Assembly (NCBI GenBank): GCA_001805205.1
Contig: MHER01000021.1
Span: forward strand, 1 to 8,967
DNA length: 8,967 nt
Direction of reading: 5' to 3'
Source of the DNA: Nitrospirae bacterium RIFCSPLOW2_12_42_9
GTDB taxonomy: Bacteria; Nitrospirota; 9FT-COMBO-42-15; HDB-SIOI813
A program made the translations under genes and the position numbers. Below, piece by piece: positions 1 to 7,100 of the stretch; position 1 is the stretch's first letter; every line of letters begins with the position of its first letter. The notes beneath the pieces were generated by a model, which saw nothing but the letters and a program-made list of their open reading frames with translations, was not told the origin of the DNA and made no database searches.

Positions 1-1356
1 CTGATAATAGATGACGAACCTCTGATGAGGATTTCTCTCAGTGATGCCTTAAAGATAGAGGGCTATAACATTAATAGTGTTGCCTCGGGTTATGATGGGT
101 TAAAAGCTATTCGTGAAACCTCTTACGATGTTATTATCACTGATCTGAAACTTCCGGAGGTTGACGGCTTGCAGATTTTAAAGGCATGTAAACAATATTC
201 ACCAGGGGCAAAGGTCCTGATGATTACTGCCTTTGGTTCTGTTGAGACTGCTGTTGAGGCAATGAAGCAGGGCGCCTATGACTATGTTACAAAGCCATTC
301 TCAATGGAGGAGCTTATCCTGATTGTTAAGCGGTTAATAGAGTTAAGGGTACTGGAAGATGAAAATATTTATTTAAAACAGAAGATAGAAGAGAAGTATG
401 ACTTCAGCGGAATAATCGGGAAGAGTGAAAAGATACTTGAGGTTTTTGAAAAGATAAAGATCGTCTCCCCGACTGATACAACTGTTCTTATAGCCGGGGA
501 GAGCGGCACAGGCAAGGAGCTTGTCGCCAATGCCATACACTATAACAGTCCAAGGAAGGGTGAGGCATTTATAAAGGTCAGTTGTGCAGCGCTTCCGGAA
601 ACACTCCTTGAGGCAGAGCTATTTGGCCATGAAAGAGGCGCCTTTACAGGGGCATTGAAACAGAAGAAAGGGAGGTTTGAACTTGCACACAAAGGGACAC
701 TCTTCCTTGATGAGATCGGAGAAATTACACAGGCAGTACAGGTTAAGCTGTTGAGGGTTCTTCAGGAACGGGAGTTTGAAAGGCTTGGGGGTACTGAGAC
801 TATTGATGTAGATGTGAGGATTATATGTGCAACACAGAGAGATCTTAAGAAAGAGGTACAGAAGGGGAATTTCAGGGAAGACCTTTATTACAGATTGAAT
901 GTTGTGCCTATCTATCTTCCACCTTTAAGGGAACGGAAAGAAGACATCCTTTTACTTGCCGAGCATTTTCTTGAAGCCTTCTCCAAACAGATGAATAAGC
1001 CTGTAATTGAATTGTCTAACATTGTAAAAGAGCTTTTGCTGAAATATGATTACCCTGGAAATGTAAGAGAACTTGAGAATGCAATTAAAAGGGCAATTAC
1101 TTTGTGCAGAGATGGAGAGATACAACCAGGGGACCTTCCAGAGGATATATGCAGGATGTATAATGAAGGATTTACTATAGGGGAAGAGATTAATATCTCA
1201 GAACCATTGTCAGATGCCATATCTTTTTTTGAGAAACAGTATATTATTAAAGTGCTTGATGAGACTAAAGGCAATAAGACACTTGCTGCGAAAGTACTTG
1301 GCATTTCAAGGAAAACCCTCTGGGAGAAGTGCAAAGCCTACGGCCTTAACAAGTAA
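1..1356 (+). CDS. Sigma-54-dependent NtrC-family response regulator (5' partial)
   Basis: This is a two-component transcription activator that, once phosphorylated, should oligomerise at upstream sites and use ATP to open sigma-54 promoters. The frame is already open at base 1 and begins inside the first receiver strand (LIIDDEP), so only a few N-terminal residues are missing; the ATG at 25 is internal. Numbering visible residues from base 1, the receiver has the acidic pair D4-D5, phospho-acceptor D48 in ITDLKLPE, T76 in MITAFGS and K98 in TKPF. The AAA+ domain has Walker A GESGTGKE (166-173), the sigma-54-contacting GAFTGA (213-218) and Walker B LFLDE ending at D237-E238. A Fis-type helix-turn-helix lies at the C terminus (about 424-451, NKTLAAKVLGISRKTL). 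All key motifs are intact, so it should be an active activator. A partner histidine kinase would lie to the left, outside the window. The next gene has a sigma-54 promoter, making narK and the genes after it the likely target. The family is certain; the signal sensed is unknown. Confidence 0.96.
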   Translation: MIIDDEPLMRISLSDALKIEGYNINSVASGYDGLKAIRETSYDVIITDLKLPEVDGLQILKACKQYSPGAKVLMITAFGSVETAVEAMKQGAYDYVTKPFSMEELILIVKRLIELRVLEDENIYLKQKIEEKYDFSGIIGKSEKILEVFEKIKIVSPTDTTVLIAGESGTGKELVANAIHYNSPRKGEAFIKVSCAALPETLLEAELFGHERGAFTGALKQKKGRFELAHKGTLFLDEIGEITQAVQVKLLRVLQEREFERLGGTETIDVDVRIICATQRDLKKEVQKGNFREDLYYRLNVVPIYLPPLRERKEDILLLAEHFLEAFSKQMNKPVIELSNIVKELLLKYDYPGNVRELENAIKRAITLCRDGEIQPGDLPEDICRMYNEGFTIGEEINISEPLSDAISFFEKQYIIKVLDETKGNKTLAAKVLGISRKTLWEKCKAYGLNK

Positions 1357-1386
1357 TGTTACTTTTGCCTAATACCCACCTTCAGG

Positions 1387-1404
1387 TGTAACGTTACTGT
1401 AACA
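1387..1404. promoter_or_regulatory. Candidate activator-binding dyad, site 1
   Basis: The 18 bases read TGTAAC-GTTACT-GTAACA, a dyad of the form TGTNAC-N6-GTNACA. The spacer itself contains a further GTTAC, so the site also includes the perfect palindrome GTAACGTTAC (1388-1397). The same consensus recurs at 1468-1485. It lies about 185-200 bases upstream of the predicted start of transcription, a normal distance for an enhancer used by a sigma-54 activator. Binding by the adjacent response regulator is inferred from position and symmetry only. Confidence 0.5.
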
Positions 1405-1467
1405 AATTCCTATCTATATAAAATACAAGGGTTTTTAAATAAAAATAACCTTTCTTAATTAATATAA

Positions 1468-1485
1468 TGTTACGTCTAAGTTACA
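1468..1485. promoter_or_regulatory. Candidate activator-binding dyad, site 2
   Basis: The 18 bases read TGTTAC-GTCTAA-GTTACA and share the TGTNAC-N6-GTNACA consensus with the site at 1387-1404. The symmetry extends one base outwards on each side (A at 1467, T at 1486). It starts 81 bp after site 1 and lies about 100-120 bases upstream of the predicted transcription start. Paired dyads at such distances are typical of upstream activating sequences for NtrC-family proteins. The identity of the binding protein is inference. Confidence 0.5.
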
Positions 1486-1496
1486 TCAGGATATTA
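1484..1496 (+). promoter_or_regulatory. Weak IHF-like site between the dyads and the promoter
   Basis: The bases CATCAGGATATTA match the IHF consensus WATCAR-N4-TTR at every fixed position but the first. DNA bending between an enhancer and a sigma-54 promoter is common, and the position fits. A one-mismatch hit to so loose a consensus is expected by chance fairly often in a few hundred AT-rich bases, so this is only suggestive. Confidence 0.18.
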
Positions 1497-1560
1497 TTCA
1501 TTATAAGTGTAAAGCATTAAAACTCAACAATTACAACGAGTTATGGCGTATTGAGGGAGT

Positions 1561-1576
1561 TGGCATCTGACTTGCA
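1561..1576 (+). promoter_or_regulatory. Sigma-54 (-24/-12) promoter of the narK operon
   Basis: TGGCATCTGACTTGCA gives the -24 element TGGCA and the -12 element TTGCA, with exactly ten bases between the GG (1562-1563) and the GC (1574-1575), as RpoN requires. A T precedes the -24 element and AA follows the -12 element, both in agreement with the consensus. Transcription would begin near 1587, leaving a leader of about 100 bases before narK. The intact sigma-54 activator gene just upstream and the two dyads at 1387 and 1468 support the call. No equally good sigma-70 promoter was seen in the gap. Confidence 0.8.
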
Positions 1577-1687
1577 AATCATACCTTATTCAAAGGAGCC
1601 CATATATAAAAGTGAGGATGGTATAAAAAGGTTTTCGATAATATTTTAGTTTGTTTTTCAATAGGTTAAGTATGCGAAGGTTAATGT

Positions 1688-2938
1688 ATGACAAATTTTA
1701 AGACTTTCTTAAAAGCAGGACACCCACCGACGTTATTGGCTTCATTCCTGTATTTTGATTTCTGCTTTGCAATCTGGGTGCTAAATGGAGCTATGGCGCC
1801 ATTTATCAGTGAATATTTTAATCTGAGTCCGGCACAGAAGGGGTTTATGATTTCTGTTCCAATTATGTCCGGAGCGCTTATGCGCTTCCCGCTCGGTGTT
1901 TTATCCCAGTATATCGGGAGAAAAAATGCAGCGCTTGTTGAGATGGGATTTATATTCGCTGCCATGTGTTATGGTTATTTTGTGGTGACTACTTATTCAG
2001 ATGTCCTGGCAATGGGTGTTTTACTTGGTATAGCAGGTGCGAGTTTCGGAGTTGCACTTTCACTTGGTTCCGGTTGGTTTCCGCCTCAGTATAAAGGACT
2101 GGCAATGGGTATTGCAGGCGCCGGAAACAGCGGGACTGTTCTCGCGGTTTTGTTTGCTCCTCCGCTTGCAACAAAATATGGATGGCAGAATGTCTATGGT
2201 TTTGCAGCACTCACCATGTTAGTCCCTATATTGGTAATGATCTTTTTAGCGAAAGAACCTCCTGACAGAGGGCATGAGAAGCTGTCAGAACTGATGAAAT
2301 GCCTTAGAGAAAAAGATGGATGGTCATTTAATCTGATTTACATAATTACCTTCGGTGGCTTTATCGGCCTGTCCAACTTCCTTCCAACATATTTCTACGA
2401 CCAGTTTGGGGTGACAAAGATTCAGGCAGGACAATTGACCATGCTGGCAGCAGTTATGGGTAGTGGTGTCAGAATACTTGGAGGACATGTATCAGACAGA
2501 ATCGGCGGTATTAACTCTCTTACTGCTTTATTCGTTGTTATTATTGCTATGATGTTTTTCGGGGCAACACTCCCGCCATTGGTAACAACAACTATAATGT
2601 TTATGTTCTGTTTTGCTGCACTTGGCGCAGGGAATGGATCATTATTCCAGTTAGTCCCGCTCCGCTGGCCAACCACTACTGCTGTTGCGGGTAGCATGAT
2701 AGGAGAGATAGGCGCACTCGGCGGTGCATTTATACCCAATGCAATGGGGCTCTCAAAGCAATATACAGGGACATTTGCATATGGATTTCTTGCATTTGCA
2801 GTTTTTGCATGTTTGGTACTGATAATGCTAAGAATAGCGCAGCGTAAGTGGACAAGGACGTGGGTTGGTAAAGGTGGTAAGGCATTGGCTGCGAGTGAGT
2901 CGCAGTATTCCCGAAGGGTGGCACAAGGAACTGCATAA
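1688..2938 (+). CDS. narK: NarK/NasA-type nitrate/nitrite transporter (MFS)
   Basis: This inner-membrane major facilitator moves nitrate and/or nitrite across the cytoplasmic membrane to serve the NarGH enzyme encoded downstream. The 416 residues are hydrophobic throughout, in line with about twelve membrane segments and the usual family length. Family marks include R66 in LMRFPLG and R262 in GSGVRILGGHVSDR, which by alignment from memory match the two substrate-binding arginines of E. coli NarK. The glycine-rich nitrate signatures also appear: GIAGAGNSGT (141-150) and ALGAGNGSLF (311-320). The GIAGASF and GIAGAGNSGT wording resembles the NarK1/NasA subgroup, often nitrate/proton symporters, more than E. 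coli NarK; that subtype call is inference. The ATG at 1688 is chosen because GAAGG (1676-1680) lies seven bases upstream. It is the first gene after the sigma-54 promoter. The C-terminal tail from about residue 385 is polar and basic, probably cytoplasmic. Confidence 0.95.
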   Translation: MTNFKTFLKAGHPPTLLASFLYFDFCFAIWVLNGAMAPFISEYFNLSPAQKGFMISVPIMSGALMRFPLGVLSQYIGRKNAALVEMGFIFAAMCYGYFVVTTYSDVLAMGVLLGIAGASFGVALSLGSGWFPPQYKGLAMGIAGAGNSGTVLAVLFAPPLATKYGWQNVYGFAALTMLVPILVMIFLAKEPPDRGHEKLSELMKCLREKDGWSFNLIYIITFGGFIGLSNFLPTYFYDQFGVTKIQAGQLTMLAAVMGSGVRILGGHVSDRIGGINSLTALFVVIIAMMFFGATLPPLVTTTIMFMFCFAALGAGNGSLFQLVPLRWPTTTAVAGSMIGEIGALGGAFIPNAMGLSKQYTGTFAYGFLAFAVFACLVLIMLRIAQRKWTRTWVGKGGKALAASESQYSRRVAQGTA

Positions 2939-2971
2939 TCTGATGGTTTTTACAAAGATAAAAGATAATCA

Positions 2972-3415
2972 ATGGTGGAATATAAAACTATAGTCTGTCC
3001 GGTAGATGGATCAGAACTGACAGAGATGGGTGAAGATGCAGCAGCATATATAAGCGGGCTTTCCGGAGCGAAACTGATCCTTTTACATGTGGTAGAGAAA
3101 TGGTACCGATCCACTCACATGGCTACTGACTCAAAGGAGTGGGGAGAAATCCATGAGTGATGGATAAACGAAGGAAAGGCCCTTTTGGAGAAAGAAGTAA
3201 AAAGATTGAAAGATAAAGGGGTCAATAATATCGAGACTGTTATCAGGGATGGTGAGGCAGCGTATGAAATAGTTGCAGTAGCCAGGGAGAAACAGGCTGA
3301 TCTGGTTGTTATGTCAACTCATCACTATTCAGCAATGGGAAAACTCTTTATGGGAAGTGTTACAGACAGGGTTACAAAGAAGTCACCCTGTCCTGTTTTA
3401 TGGGTCTTTAGATAA
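2972..3415 (+). pseudogene. UspA-like universal stress protein gene interrupted by an in-frame TGA
   Basis: Read through, the frame would give 147 residues, the normal size of a single-domain Usp protein. It opens with the typical first strand (YKTIVCPVDGSELTE) and closes with MGSVTDRVTKKSPCPVLWV. Codon 63 (3158-3160) is TGA, and homology resumes in the same frame at the next codon (WINEGKALLEKEV), so nothing is shifted or missing. Of the Usp ATP motif G-2x-G-9x-G-S, the last part is kept (G128-S129), but the first two glycines are S115 and H118, so ATP binding may be weak or absent even in an intact protein. Possible explanations are a recent nonsense mutation, a base-call error, or recoding; a restart at TTG 3185 would give only the C-terminal half. 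The gene lies 33 bases after narK and probably shares its transcript. Family is secure; functional state is not. Confidence 0.8.
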
Positions 3416-3473
3416 AGACTGATTATCTTGCCTTGTTCTCTGGGAGGGGAACCGGAGGAGAAGAGTAAAGTAA

Positions 3474-3499
3474 AATGGCGGGTTAATTGTCCTGCTATT
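3474..3499 (+). terminator. Possible hairpin (attenuator or weak terminator) upstream of the cytochrome gene
   Basis: AATGGCGGG (3474-3482) can pair with CCTGCTATT (3491-3499) over nine positions, two of them G-U, around an eight-base loop. A short TTT follows at 3505-3507, and a longer T-run comes only at about 3515-3521, too far for a classical intrinsic terminator. It may instead stabilise or process the mRNA between the usp and cytochrome-narGH segments. Confidence 0.25.
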
Positions 3500-3540
3500 C
3501 CCATCTTTAAAAACTTTTTTTATGAAAGGGGGTGTAAAGG

Positions 3541-4164
3541 ATGTTGAGTATTAAAAAAGTATACTGGCTTCATGTATTGTTTTTGGCTGTATTTCTCATG
3601 GCAGGGAGCTTCCTTCTGTCTGGATATGCTATTGCAGAGACAGCGGGGGGGGAGCAGATGCCTGCTGCAGAGGAGGCAGCGCCTGCCCCAATACCAGGAG
3701 ATCCTGATATGGGGAGGAAGTTGTATACAGGGGAGATAAGGTTTCAGAATGGGGGACCGCCTTGCATATCATGTCATGACATTGGCGTTGGTGGATTAGG
3801 CGGAGGAACACTGGGTCCCAATCTGATGCTCCCGAATGAGAAGTATGGAGTGGGCCCTGCTCCGACCAACCCTCTGATCGCAGCAGGATGGATAAATAAT
3901 CCAGCCACTCCGGTCATGGGGGCCGTCTTTTCAAGAAAGAATGTTACTGATGAAGAGGTGGATAACCTCAGGGCATTCTTTAAGTCCTTGCCAGAGAGGA
4001 CTTCAAGCAAGACAGGAGTTTTTGTAGGTGTTAGTGCAGCAGGCTTTGTGGGTGTCCTTATCTTCTTCGGCATTGTATGGGGTGGAAGATACAGGAACAG
4101 ATGCGGCGGTACCGCACACGAGGCGATTTGGCGAAATTACGGAGGGAAAGGAGGACAACGATGA
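3541..4164 (+). CDS. Membrane-anchored monoheme cytochrome c, coupled to narG
   Basis: This 207-residue protein is a likely electron carrier at the periplasmic face of the inner membrane. An N-terminal hydrophobic segment (about 8-30) ends in an AIA signal-peptidase-like site (30-32). A Pro/Ala/Glu-rich linker follows (about 38-54), then one heme-binding CISCH (C75, C78, H79), with M126 in TPVMGAVF as probable axial ligand. A second hydrophobic segment (about 159-181) is followed by basic RYRNR, giving a C-terminal anchor with a cytoplasmic tail. AAAGGGGGTG (3525-3533) lies seven bases before the ATG. The stop overlaps the narG start as ATGA (4161-4164), implying translational coupling. Its position recalls the narC cytochrome gene before narG in Thermus, though that protein carries two hemes; homology between them is not claimed. 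It probably exchanges electrons with the NarGH(I) complex. Cytochrome assignment is firm, the partner inferred. Confidence 0.9.
   Translation: MLSIKKVYWLHVLFLAVFLMAGSFLLSGYAIAETAGGEQMPAAEEAAPAPIPGDPDMGRKLYTGEIRFQNGGPPCISCHDIGVGGLGGGTLGPNLMLPNEKYGVGPAPTNPLIAAGWINNPATPVMGAVFSRKNVTDEEVDNLRAFFKSLPERTSSKTGVFVGVSAAGFVGVLIFFGIVWGGRYRNRCGGTAHEAIWRNYGGKGGQR
3645..3652 (+). repeat. Run of eight G in the cytochrome c gene
   Basis: Eight consecutive G lie just after the predicted signal-peptide cleavage point and encode part of Ala-Gly-Gly-Glu (residues 35-38). The reading frame is intact at this length. Such runs are prone to slippage in replication and sequencing; a gain or loss of one base would remove the heme domain and also uncouple narG translation. 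Confidence 0.9.
4148..4154 (+). promoter_or_regulatory. Ribosome binding site that fixes the narG start
   Basis: AAGGAGG sits six bases before the ATG at 4161, inside the end of the cytochrome gene. It decides for this start over the in-frame upstream ATGs at 4077 and 4101, whose added residues resemble no NarG N terminus. Confidence 0.85.
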
Positions 4165-7100
4165 CCTGGATTCAGGATATTGTCGATCCAGCTAAAAGAG
4201 GCTGGGAAGAGTTTTACAGAAACCGCTGGCAGTATGATAAGACTGTCAGAAGTACCCATGGAAACAACTGTACAGGTGGATGCAGTTGGATGGTCTATGT
4301 AAAAGACGGTGTTATTACATGGGAGCTGCAGGCGGTAGATTATGAACCGCTTGATAATAAGATTCCACCATATGAGCCGAGAGGGTGCCAAAGAGGTATA
4401 TCAGCCTCCTGGTACGTATATAGCCCTGTGAGGGTAAAGTACCCTTATATAAGAGGGCCGCTCCTCGATGCATGGAGGGATGCAAAGTCAAGGCATTCAG
4501 ACCCTGTGGATGCATGGAAGAGTATTGTGGATAACACGGAACTCCACAAGAAGATCAAGTGGTCGAGAGGAAAGGGTGGTTTCAGGAGGAGTGACTGGGA
4601 GACTGCATCAGAGATTATTGTTGCTGCACAGATTCACACCATTAAAACCTGGGGACCGGACAGGAATATCAGCTTTTCACCGATACCTGCCATGTCACAG
4701 GTCAGCTATGCAGCAGGTGCCAGATACCACCAACTGATCGGTGGTGTCAGCATGAGCTTCTATGACTATTATACAGACCTTCCGAATGCACATCCGCAGA
4801 TATGGGGTGAGCAGACTGATGTCTGTGAGAGTGCAGACTGGTACAACACAGGTTATGTGGTAATCACCGGTGCAACACCAAACAGGACAAGGACTGCAGA
4901 TTGTCACTATGTGTCCGAACTTCGTATGGGTGGAGCCAAAGTGGTTGTATGCTCACCGGACTATGCAGAGGTTGCAAAATATGCAGACCTCTGGGTCCCT
5001 GTCAAGACAGGTTCTGATGGCGCATGGTGGATGGGAATATGCCATGTAATCCTGAAAGAATTCTATGTTGACAGACAGGTACCATACTTCATTGATTATA
5101 TTAAACAGTATACTGATATGCCTCATCTCATTAAGCTCAGGAAGACCAAGAATGGCTTTGAGATGGGTAGATATCTCAAGGCAATGGACCTGAAGGATTA
5201 TGCTGATACTGATAATCCTGAATGGAAGTTTGCCATGTGGGATACAAAGACCAATAAGCCCCGTGTTGTCTATGGAGGTATGGGCTTCAGGTATCCTAAG
5301 AGGAAGGAGAATGAGGGGAAATGGAATACCCTGGTTAAAGATGAAAAGTCAGGTGAGCAATTCGACCCGGCTCTTACTTTCCTCAGTAATATGGATGCAG
5401 CAATGGAGTGTGCCTTCTATGAGCTCGATACAGGTGAGGTCTACAAGAGACAGGTACCTGTAAAATATGTTGAGACAACCACAGAAGGTAAGGTGGCTGT
5501 AACTACTGTATATGATATGCATATGTCACAATTTGGTGTTGCAAGACCTGGATTAACCGGTGACTTTGCCAGGAATTATGACGATGACAAGGCATTCACA
5601 CCTGCATGGCAGGAGAAGTACACAGGCATTGGCCGTGATACTGTTATTCAGGTTGCAAGAGAGTTCGCCTCAAATGCTGAGGTTACCAGGGGAAGGTCAA
5701 TGGTTATAAGCGGCGCAAGCAGCAACCACTGGTATCATTCAGACCTCATCTACAGGTCCTTTATTAACGCATTGATGTTATGCGGGAGTGTTGGAAGGAA
5801 CGGTGGTGGTCAGCAACATTATGTGGGCCAGGAAAAACTCGCTGCATTTGATTCATGGGGACAGGTAGCCCTTGGATTAGACTGGCACAGGCCGCCAAGA
5901 CTTCAGAATACACCGAGCTACTGGTATATACATACACAGCAGTGGAAGTATGACTCAAAATTAACGGATTACGTTCCTGTTCCGGATCCAAGCGCGCTTG
6001 AATACGAGCATTGCGCTGACTGGCAGGTAAGGGCAGTGAGAATTGGAGGTCTTCCATGGTACCCGCAGTTTAACAAGAGCTCACTTGCATTAGCAGAAGA
6101 GGCCACGAGGGCAGGGGCCAAGAATGATGCTGAGATTGTTGACTATGTGGTAAAACAGCTCAAAAAAGGCGCACTGGACTTTGCAGTTGATGACCCTGAT
6201 GCACCTGAGAACTGGCCAAGGGTATGGATGATATGGCGTGGAAATGCCCTCGGTTCAAGTGCGAGAGGACAGGAATACTTCTTCAAATTCCTCCTTGGCA
6301 CTCACCATAATATGGATTGTACAGAGGTGGCAAAGCCGCATCTGAAGGAGATGAAATACAGAGAAAGTCCGCTTGGGAAACTTGACCTGCTGGTAGATCT
6401 CAATATGCGCATGAACACAACGCCTGTTTATTGCGACATGGTCCTCCCGGCTGCACACTGGTATGAGAAGGAGGATATTAACTCAACTGACCTGCACTCT
6501 TACTATGTGCCAATGGGCGCCGGTACACCTCCGAACTGGGAGGCCAAGAGTGACTGGGACGCGTTTGAATACCTTGCCCAGAAATTCCAGGAGCAGGCAA
6601 AGAAACACCTCCCGAAACCGATGAAGGATGTTGTGGCAACACCGCTTATGCACGATTCACCGAATGAGATTACTCAGCCGGCTATCCCTGATGTGCAGGA
6701 CTGGAAAAAGGGAGAGTGTGAGGCAATACCTGGTGTTACCATGCCTAACATCACTGTAGTGTCGAGGGATTTTGCGAATGTTTATAACCGTCATGGCTCC
6801 CTTGGTCCACTCATGAAGGGAAAGTATGGCTTCCACGGCGTTATGATCGACGGGAAGAAATACTACGAAGAGCTGATGAATAACCAGCATATTCGTAAGG
6901 TAGACTTTGATGGTGGAAGCTATGTATCACTGCGGGATGCAAGAGAGGTATGTAATGTTATATTGCACTTTTCAACCGTTACAAACGGCGAGGTCTGTTT
7001 CGAGGGATGGGAGGTGGAAGAGCACCATACAGGGCTCCATGGGTCGCAGTATAAAGAGGCCAAGGAGTCTGTCAAGAAGATATACGGAGATGAGATCAAG

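Larger units (their letters stand above)
1357..1687. other. 331-base intergenic regulatory region between the activator gene and narK
   Basis: The stretch has no convincing gene. It is AT-rich, especially at about 1410-1500. It contains two related dyads (1387-1404 and 1468-1485), a possible IHF-like site (1484-1496), a -24/-12 promoter (1561-1576) and a leader of roughly 100 bases before narK. A TGTTAC half-site also lies directly after the upstream stop codon (1357-1362) but has no second arm. I saw no FNR-like TTGAT-N4-ATCAA site and no strong intrinsic terminator behind the regulator gene. An imperfect AT-rich hairpin at about 1427-1452 (arms AAGG and CCTT) is too weak to call. Confidence 0.8.

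Noticed and set aside
1427..1452. Intrinsic terminator after the response regulator gene
   Set aside because: The arms pair only as AAGG/CCTT plus imperfect A-T steps, there is no GC-rich stem, and the following T-run is broken.
1592..1623. AAAGGAG with following GTG/ATG as a leader ORF in the narK 5' leader
   Set aside because: The ATG at 1618 is followed by a stop after one more codon, and no other start is suitably spaced.
2422..2739. A 105-codon open frame on the minus strand inside narK
   Set aside because: Its composition simply mirrors the transporter's membrane-segment codons; no ribosome site or family resemblance was seen.
3158..3200. Selenocysteine insertion at the usp TGA
   Set aside because: The sequence just downstream forms only a short stem of about five base pairs, the codon has no neighbouring Cys or redox motif, and Usp domains have no catalytic residue known at this place.
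3454..3486. GGAGGAG followed by a tiny ORF (ATG GCG GGT TAA) before the cytochrome gene
   Set aside because: Three codons with a long 14-base spacing is not a supportable gene or leader peptide, and the ATG lies inside the predicted hairpin stem.
4077..4160. A longer narG starting at the upstream in-frame ATG at 4077
   Set aside because: The extra 28 residues overlap the cytochrome anchor, are highly basic and resemble no NarG N terminus, whereas the ATG at 4161 has a strong ribosome site and gives a family-like start.
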